Below are positions 58,803-64,000 of a stretch of DNA of 64,000 nucleotides, piece by piece (position 1 is the first letter of the stretch; the number at the start of each line of letters is the position of its first letter). The DNA comes from Amia ocellicauda. Taxonomy: Eukaryota > Chordata > Actinopteri > Amiiformes > Amiidae. Both the position numbers and the translations under genes were made by a program. The DNA lies in contig NC_089851.1 of NCBI RefSeq assembly GCF_036373705.1, positions 52,282,812-52,346,811 of the forward strand, read 5' to 3'. The notes beneath the pieces are model-generated. The model was not told where the DNA came from. It was given only the letters and a program-made list of their open reading frames with translations, and searched no databases.

Positions 58803-59215
58803 TTAAAATATATCCCCGCGATGTTGTTGCCTGGAGCTCCTTTTCTTACCAGCCCCGTTTCTCTTATGATTGTGTTTCTTCTGTATAGTCCTTTTAACAG
58901 GGGCCGGCGGTCCTGTGAGCCCCAGTGGTGTCGTTCTTTTCCTTTTAATGCCTCTCCTGACCTTTCGGAGCATGAATTCTACTGGCCACCGCACTTGTAA
59001 CCTGCCCGACCACATCTTTAGCTATGTTTCTGGCAGCCAATTTGACGTGTGGTTTGACAATTTCTAATCCGCGTCTCAGAAAAGGCATAGCTACCAGCTA
59101 CCCCCGCACCGTATTGTACTGGCATCCCGGCGAAACCGGGGAGGCCGTTACCCGCCTGATACTTGTAGTAGTTCCTATACATGTGCGGGTCTCCATAGTT
59201 TTTAACAATCACCAT
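58803..59215 (-). pseudogene. Polinton basic core-like protein remnant
   Basis: Contains a Tyr/Gly-rich start (MYRNYYKYQAGNGLPGFAG) and an Arg/Lys-rich body (RRGIKRKRTTPLGLTG) similar in style to Polinton and adenovirus core proteins. It lies between minor and major capsid genes. Broken. Confidence 0.55.
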
Positions 59216-59218
59216 GAT

Positions 59219-59964
59219 TTAAAAGTGGTTGTATCTAACAGGTTGGAAATGCAACTTCACTATCACCTTGCCGTATGCGAATGTCACATGTCCGTTCTGG
59301 TCAGTCTTTATTTCAGTGCTGATGGTGTCGAATTCATCCATGCTCAGGGGGACATAGTGGAGCTTATCATATAACAGCGTAACAAACTTGCCTTCTTCCC
59401 CTTTTTTAGGTATACAGCGCAGAAGCGGGGCATACATGTCACCCACTAGTTGGTGTTCAATTATATCGGTATAAACATACATGTGGTTAAAACCCGCTGT
59501 AATATCCGCAGGCTGGGGCGATTCCCCCCCCCCCCCCCCTTCTCGGGAATGAACCCCAAGACATGTGCTAGCTGGCCCGTGGTAAAAAACAATAAAGTCG
59601 AATCCCTGAAAAGCCTCACGCTTCTAATATAGTTGTATTGAAAGTATACCTTGGGCAATGTGGGGACGGCCTTGACAGCATTATTCATGGCTGTTAACAA
59701 TACATCAATGTTTTTATAGTAGCCTTGTGATATTTCATAATATCAGTTTGTATCGGTTGTCTCAGAATGCAATTCAAAGCTCTGTTTCCTGTCAAACGTA
59801 TTGATGGTCATGGGGTAGTGCATCTCCACCATCCCTACCTCCCATTTACCTGGTAGATCGATGGATTTGGCTAGATGGTCAGTGAAGTTGGAGCTCTTGT
59901 TGTTAGGAAATAGTGTCTCCGAGGCATTACTGGTAAAAGTCAGGTAAAATCCATTTTCACTCAT
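59219..59964 (-). pseudogene. Polinton minor capsid (penton-like) protein remnant
   Basis: The N-terminus MSENGFYLTFTSNASETLFP with DHLAKSIDLPGKWEVGMVE, and the C-terminal HYVPLSMDEFDTISTEIKTD followed by VIVKLHFQPVRY, match the single-jelly-roll minor capsid family of Polintons. A C-rich run lies at about 59,523-59,540. Broken in a few places. Confidence 0.85.
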
Positions 59965-59967
59965 TTT

Positions 59968-61060
59968 TTATCCTCTCACAACCCCCGGGGCTATGTCTTT
60001 CACCTCTGAAGCTTTGATCCAACTATTAAATTTAACTCCCCAACTCAGCCATTTGACTAAAACTTGTTTACCCCGGCCACGGCCTCTGGAGTCTAAAATT
60101 TTCTGTATTCGATAGACTCTGTCACCATTTGGGTTTATCTTTTGTAACTCTTCGGTGTAAAACTGACCTTTTATGTCGTCACCAGCATAATCTTTTAGTT
60201 TGTAAATAGGCCTTAATCCAGGCACACATTTTTTAACTATGAATATTTCATCTGTGAATGTTTGCTCATACCCCTTTTCAAATTTCCCTTTTATTCTCGA
60301 CACCCTCACATGATCACCTTCTTTAAACTTAAATTTTGAAGGTTTGCTTTTTACAAATGACCCATACACAGTCCTCCACACCCTCAGGGCATTGTCATGG
60401 GTGACATCTACTGGTCGTTCCTTGACAGTTCTATGGAATGTGTGATTGTAACTGTGAAACAGCTCTAAAGTACTTCCACATTTTCGATTTTATAGTCCTA
60501 TTGAATCTCTCTACCACACTGGCTTTCACTTTACTATTTGTCACAAAATGTACAATTTGGTATTGCTTGAGAAGACTTTGAAAACCATGGTTGAGGAATT
60601 CTTTCCCCTGATCTGTCTGCAGTTTCTTTGGAACGCGCCCTTGGGTGAATATTCTTTTAAAGGCGGCACACACTTGCTGACCCGTTTTGTTTTTTAATGG
60701 TACTGCCCAGGCGTATTTGGACAACACATCTATACAGGTTAGAATGTATTTCATACCGTTGTTGAACTTTGAGAACTGACCCATTTCCACCAGGTCTGCC
60801 TGCCATTGCCAGTCAATGTCTTGTACCAGTGTCAAGTTCCTCTTAAACCTCACCCGCGCTGGTCTGTGCACTGTGTATGTATATTGATCCGATAACCATT
60901 GTGAAACATGTTCTCTTTTTATACGGTCACCCTTTGCTCTGGCACTTCTCAGCAGTGTATCGAGTCCTCCAAAACGACCGGCTTCTTTAGGCGTATAATA
61001 GATCTCTTTTAATCTCTCTTCATGGTTCATTTTCTCGTGATTAATGAATACACCCTTCAA
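59968..61060 (-). pseudogene. Polinton integrase with chromodomain
   Basis: Retrovirus-type integrase core: first Asp in WQADLVEM (about 60,805), second in LQTDQGKEF (about 60,620), Glu in VVERFNRT (about 60,510). A C-terminal SH3-like stretch (FKEGDHVRVSR) and a chromodomain (VYRIQKIL..KQVLVKWLSW, about 60,030-60,110) follow. In a live element it would insert the element and make the 6-bp duplication. Lightly broken, otherwise well preserved; located at the right end as usual. Confidence 0.92.
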
Positions 61061-61086
61061 CTTAGTAACTTATACCAAATAGTAAC

Positions 61087-61169
61087 ACCCAGGTGGCTGA
61101 GTGGTTAAGGCATTGGACTTAAGATCTAATAGATGTATGTCTGTGTGGGTTGGAATTCCACTCTGGGTA
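61087..61169 (+). tRNA. tRNA-Leu(UAA)-like gene inside the Polinton
   Basis: An 83-bp class II tRNA shape: acceptor ACCCAGG/TCTGGGT with discriminator A, D-arm with A box TGGCTGAGTGG, anticodon stem TTGGA/TCTAA with loop CTTAAGA (U33, anticodon UAA), a long variable arm, and T-arm GTGGG/TCCAC. A T6 run at 61,175-61,180 is a good Pol III terminator. C56 of the T-loop is G and the B box is weakened (GGTTGGAATTC), so it may be a pseudogene or poorly transcribed. Confidence 0.75.
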
Positions 61170-61230
61170 AGTACTTTTTTGATCAAAACTTTATTTTGTT
61201 CTCTTTTTCTAATTTAATTTATTTTATTTT

Positions 61231-61439
61231 ATACCACCCCAAAAACAATCATAAAATATATAACCTAAAATCATCACATGCACATCACTAAACACAGTTT
61301 AAAATACTTTTTTATTAAAACTTTATGTTGTTGTTCTCTTCTTATTTTAATGTATTTTATTTTGGTAACAACTTATCGTACCAAACCTAATCATAAAACA
61401 TAACCTAACACAAATAATAATAAGTTTAAACTCTTAAAC

Positions 61440-61478
<39 letters not shown>

Positions 61479-61847
61479 CATCAGGGTGAGATGGCGGCGA
61501 ACACTTGTCAAGATGACCTGTGCCCTTTCCAAAATGCCTGTCATCCTAACAAGATGGAGGTCATCCAAACAAGATGGCTGCCATCCTAACAAGATCACGG
61601 TCATCCAAACAAGATGGCTGACAGGAGAGGGTCAAAGGGTAAAACCTGTATTCTTACAAGATGGCTGACTGGAGAGGATCAAAGGGTACAGGGTAAGGAG
61701 GAGCTTCCTGGCCCATTGGGCTTCTGGGTAAGGAGGGGCTTCATGGCCCGTGAGGCTTCTGGGTAAGGCGGGTTTCCCAGCCGATGGGGCTTCTGGGTAG
61801 GGGCGGGGCCACCTGTCACTTTGACATAAAGTACCATCATTACTACT
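61231..61847 (-). repeat. Right terminal inverted repeat of the Polinton
   Basis: Reverse complement of the left repeat with the same internal 35-bp and 18-bp modules. Ends in ATTACTACT. A longer (AC)n run (61,443-61,472) replaces the short run of the left copy. Some further weak similarity extends inward to about 61,190. Confidence 0.9.
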
Positions 61848-61853
61848 CTGATG
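61848..61853. other. Right target-site duplication of the Polinton
   Basis: CTGATG, one base different from CTTATG on the left. Confidence 0.7.
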
Positions 61854-62530
61854 TTAGTACTTGAAATGTGTATTACCAAGCATTGATAAGTCACACAGTG
61901 TGGCAACAATCTTGGATTATGCCTCGATTTCTCATAAACCCTTATACTGGCTGATGTGTGCTTTGGTATACAGTATCTTTGGACTGTGTTCTACACATAT
62001 CCTAAAAGACAATTCCTACATGAAGAAACATAGCAGTAATGAACAAAATATTTTGACTTACTGTACATTTTGTTCAATTTTAAGCCTGCAATAACACACT
62101 GTCACCACTGGTAGCAGCATATACCACAAACAGCACTGAGATAAAAAAAAATGAAGCGGTCATCTTGGGCATGTACATCGTAACAACAAAACACTATCAG
62201 TCACTTGCAACAGTATTAGAGTGGAAACTATTATTTTAAACACACAGACACTTCTGTCTGCAAATACAAATAGTGTAAATTGAGATGTGTTTAAATTAGG
62301 GATTATTTCAGATGTAGAGAAACCTTGAAGAGAAGCAAGAGAAAACAAATGTGAAACTAAAAAATTGGATTAAATGTGATTCACATGAAACATAAATACA
62401 CATTATGTAAAATAAATACATGAAAATCAACAGTGGTACAAGAGCGGTGATGTTGCTGAATCTGTAGTGGTGGATTATTGCTTTCAACTGAACATCATTT
62501 CAAACTGAGATTGGCTGGATCCATGCATCA
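61854..62530. other. Host flank right of the Polinton
   Basis: Probably continues the interspersed repeat interrupted at 49,654 for some 150 bp, then unremarkable AT-rich sequence. No gene is seen. Confidence 0.35.
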
Positions 62531-62559
62531 GTTCCTGGTTAAATAGTTAACGATGCAAC

Positions 62560-62800
62560 ACGGGGGCGATTTTGTGCTCTTCTATCTCAGTGAAATCGTA
62601 ACTTATGGTGACATGTTGTATACTGAACTGTGCAGAATCGCTGGCTCTATTCAATATAATTGAAAGGGCGAACATAAGACGTTTACTGTGCGAGCTACAA
62701 TCGAATAAATGGACCTGCTCATTGAGGCGCTTGATATTAGTAATTGGACATATTTCCCGCTTTATGAAAAACATTGCTTTTACAAGCTGGAATTGTACAC
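62560..62800. repeat. Segment related to 48,115-48,325
   Basis: Shares AATCGCTGGCTCTAT (62,636-62,650) and GAACATAAGAC (62,670-62,680) and later words in the same order with the earlier copy. The open frames on both strands are probably incidental. Confidence 0.5.
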
Positions 62801-63058
62801 TGTAAAAAATGTTACATGCAATCTACTTTAAAAAATTATGGTAACATTATTACACATATTTTTTAAGGTTTAGTTTTTTTGCGAAATCTACCCGAATAAA
62901 TTAAGTAAAATTTCCTAAATTATTTAGTCTATGGCACACAATGAATTTAATTTAATCTTTTTTATTGTATGTTTTCTCACAAATTAATCAAGTAAAATTT
63001 ACTCATTTGTATTAATTAAAATGACTTAATTATAAAATGTACTGCCTTTTTCAGGTTA
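62789..63058. mobile_element. Possible short non-autonomous DNA element
   Basis: Begins TACACTGTAAAAAATG, a start common to short fish DNA elements, and contains repeated AAGTAAAATTTNCT motifs near 62,903 and 62,991. A matching right terminus was not found, so the call is tentative. Confidence 0.3.
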
Positions 63059-63103
63059 AGATAATAATGAATACAAAATGCAGTTTTTGTTGACAAACAT
63101 GCT

Positions 63104-63390
63104 TTTATTGTCTTTTTGGACTGTAACCATAAATAACAAATATATATAAAATGTAAGCAGCAGTTTTAAGACATGAAAAAAAAAAGTTTACATTTCCCAT
63201 GTCATTGAGAAACATCATTTTGTTACACAAAAACATGTGCATACAAATAACAACTTGTAGCAAAATGTATAAAACCATTTATACTAGCTAAAAGATTGTA
63301 TGAACAACAATCATGTAGAACAGTATCAAACGCTCAATCAGTGCAGTTTTTTTTCCACCAGAACTTGATAATAATGCTTTGTCTCTCAAT
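63104..63390 (-). other. 3' UTR of the SAMD3-like gene
   Basis: Between the stop codon at 63,391-63,393 and a polyadenylation signal AATAAA on the minus strand (63,104-63,109). AT-rich. Confidence 0.45.
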
Positions 63391-63687
63391 CTAAGACATG
63401 AGTTTGTTTTTAAGTGTTAGTAATTTGGGGGAAAACTTGCACACATCCAGTTCTAAGAAGAGCTTCTGAAAGGCCTCAAATGTGTGCCTCAGTTCTTTCG
63501 AGTAGGTGAGGTTTAGTGCATACGTCAGTCCAAGAAAAACAGCACAGGCTCTAGACAGATTTTCCAAGCCAGCCATGACTTGCACCCCCTCCAAGATGAT
63601 GCTGACGTCCTCCTGATCATCCCTCTTGCAGATGGCAATTTTCATTATTTGCGGCAGGAGATCTTGCTGTACATCTGTATTGTTGCA
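63391..63687 (-). CDS. Last coding exon of a SAMD3-like host gene (partial)
   Basis: The exon starts after an acceptor GGTTGTTTTACAG (ending at 63,688) and runs to TAG. It encodes VSIILEGVQVMAGLENLSRA, VFLGLTYALNLTYSKELRHTFE and QKLFLELDVCKFSPKLLTLKNK. This matches, from memory, the C-terminal end of the large fish family annotated as sterile-alpha-motif-domain-containing protein 3-like, which typically reads ISIVLEG...LFGLIYALNLSYPK...FIQKVL..L.DGKLSPK...LKN. The SAM domain and other exons would lie to the right, outside the window. No stop or frameshift is visible in the exon. Molecular function of the family is unknown to me. A retained or processed fragment cannot be excluded, but the splice site argues for an intron-containing gene. 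Confidence 0.6.
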   Translation of the reverse strand, partial: CNNTDVQQDLLPQIMKIAICKRDDQEDVSIILEGVQVMAGLENLSRACAVFLGLTYALNLTYSKELRHTFEAFQKLFLELDVCKFSPKLLTLKNKLMS

Positions 63688-63689
63688 CT

Positions 63690-64000
63690 GTAAAACAACC
63701 ATTAAATAAGTATTTTTATCTTGTCTGTCTCTCTATCATTATATATCTGTCCATAATTATAAAGTTTATTTGTGTACGGTTGTAAACAAACATTTTGAAA
63801 CATTTTTCTTATAACAGCTTAAAATTCTAAATTTCTTTGTAAACACTAAAACAAAAAAATATGTTTCAGTGGACGGCACACACTGTCAAAATAACAAGCT
63901 CAAATATAGTTTCACCAATGACAGAGGGTGTATTCAGGGTAAAGAAAAAAAATACATTTGGTGACACCAGTGTAGGGGGGAAAACTGCAAATTAACCATG
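63690..64000 (-). other. Probable intron of the SAMD3-like gene
   Basis: AT-rich, no coding potential, directly upstream (minus strand) of the acceptor at 63,688. Continues beyond the window. Confidence 0.4.

Larger units (their letters stand above)
49661..61847. mobile_element. Polinton/Maverick element (12.2 kb), fossil
   Basis: Bounded by terminal inverted repeats that begin AGTAGTAATGATGG and by an imperfect 6-bp duplication. The left half is transcribed rightwards (DNA polymerase B, pX-like peptide, an unidentified 247-residue protein) and the right half leftwards (integrase, minor capsid, basic core-like protein, major capsid, protease), the two halves meeting at about 56.5-57.1 kb. 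This convergent plan is typical of the family. At 12.2 kb it is shorter than the usual 15-20 kb, and no packaging ATPase was recognised. The element is broken: roughly ten or more breaks are spread over its genes. The two terminal repeats differ by roughly one base in 15-20 by eye, suggesting an insertion some millions of years old, with wide uncertainty. Confidence 0.93.

Noticed and set aside
58728-59067. Plus-strand frames over the capsid/core region
   Set aside because: Antisense to the minus-strand Polinton core-like gene; composition is not protein-like.
62547-62805. Frames of 66-75 codons on both strands
   Set aside because: They lie in the segment shared with 48.1 kb, where the frame is not kept open, which argues against coding.

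Overview
The window looks like ray-finned fish nuclear DNA. The evidence is a vertebrate-type tRNA-Pro(AGG), Tc1/mariner and L2-type repeats of kinds common in fish, a fish-type GC-rich interspersed repeat, a Polinton/Maverick of the kind found in fish, and a terminal exon resembling a fish SAM-domain (SAMD3-like) gene family. No bacterial, organellar or rRNA features were seen. Host identity is an inference, and no species is claimed.

Region 1 (1-35,824) is one tandem array that continues past the left edge of the window. It holds 61 complete head-to-tail units of 578-593 bp, each with a 72-bp tRNA-Pro(AGG) or tRNA-Pro-like sequence on the minus strand. Two unit families exist. A-type (25 copies) carries a standard-looking tRNA-Pro(AGG); 23 of these have no obvious stem defect. 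B-type (36 copies) keeps the internal Pol III promoter boxes but has lost U33 and has a weakened T-stem, so it is probably a pseudogene. Naming for B forms: B1 has two G.U pairs in the anticodon stem (29.41 and 30.40); B2 has only the 30.40 wobble; B3 adds a T-stem change at position 51. The copies are arranged in higher-order repeats: A-B dimers at the left, a B3-B1-A-B2 tetramer of about 2.33 kb in the middle, and A-A-B trimers of 1,746 bp with A-B dimers at the right. A decayed partial unit closes the array at about 35.83-35.91 kb, and an inverted, rearranged relic unit lies at 39.4-39.7 kb.

Region 2 (35.9-49.65 kb) is AT-rich, gene-poor DNA packed with mobile-element remnants. It has three Tc1/mariner remnants, a probable solo LTR with a 5-bp target duplication, an element with inverted arms enclosing a fish-type GC-rich repeat, a second piece of that repeat family, an L2/CR1-like LINE piece, microsatellites and palindromic simple sequence. 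Three or four short stretches could be exons, all at low confidence.

Region 3 (49,661-61,847) is a compact Polinton/Maverick with terminal inverted repeats of about 0.6 kb and an imperfect 6-bp target duplication. Recognisable parts are protein-primed DNA polymerase B, a pX-like core peptide, an unidentified 247-residue protein, a cysteine protease, major and minor capsid proteins, a basic core-like protein and a chromodomain integrase. It is a fossil with many breaks, and no packaging ATPase was recognised. A tRNA-Leu(UAA)-like gene with a Pol III terminator sits just inside its right terminal repeat.

Region 4 (61.85-64 kb) is host flank. It holds a segment related to 48.1-48.3 kb, a possible short DNA element, and on the minus strand the last coding exon and 3' UTR of a SAMD3-like gene that continues beyond the right edge.
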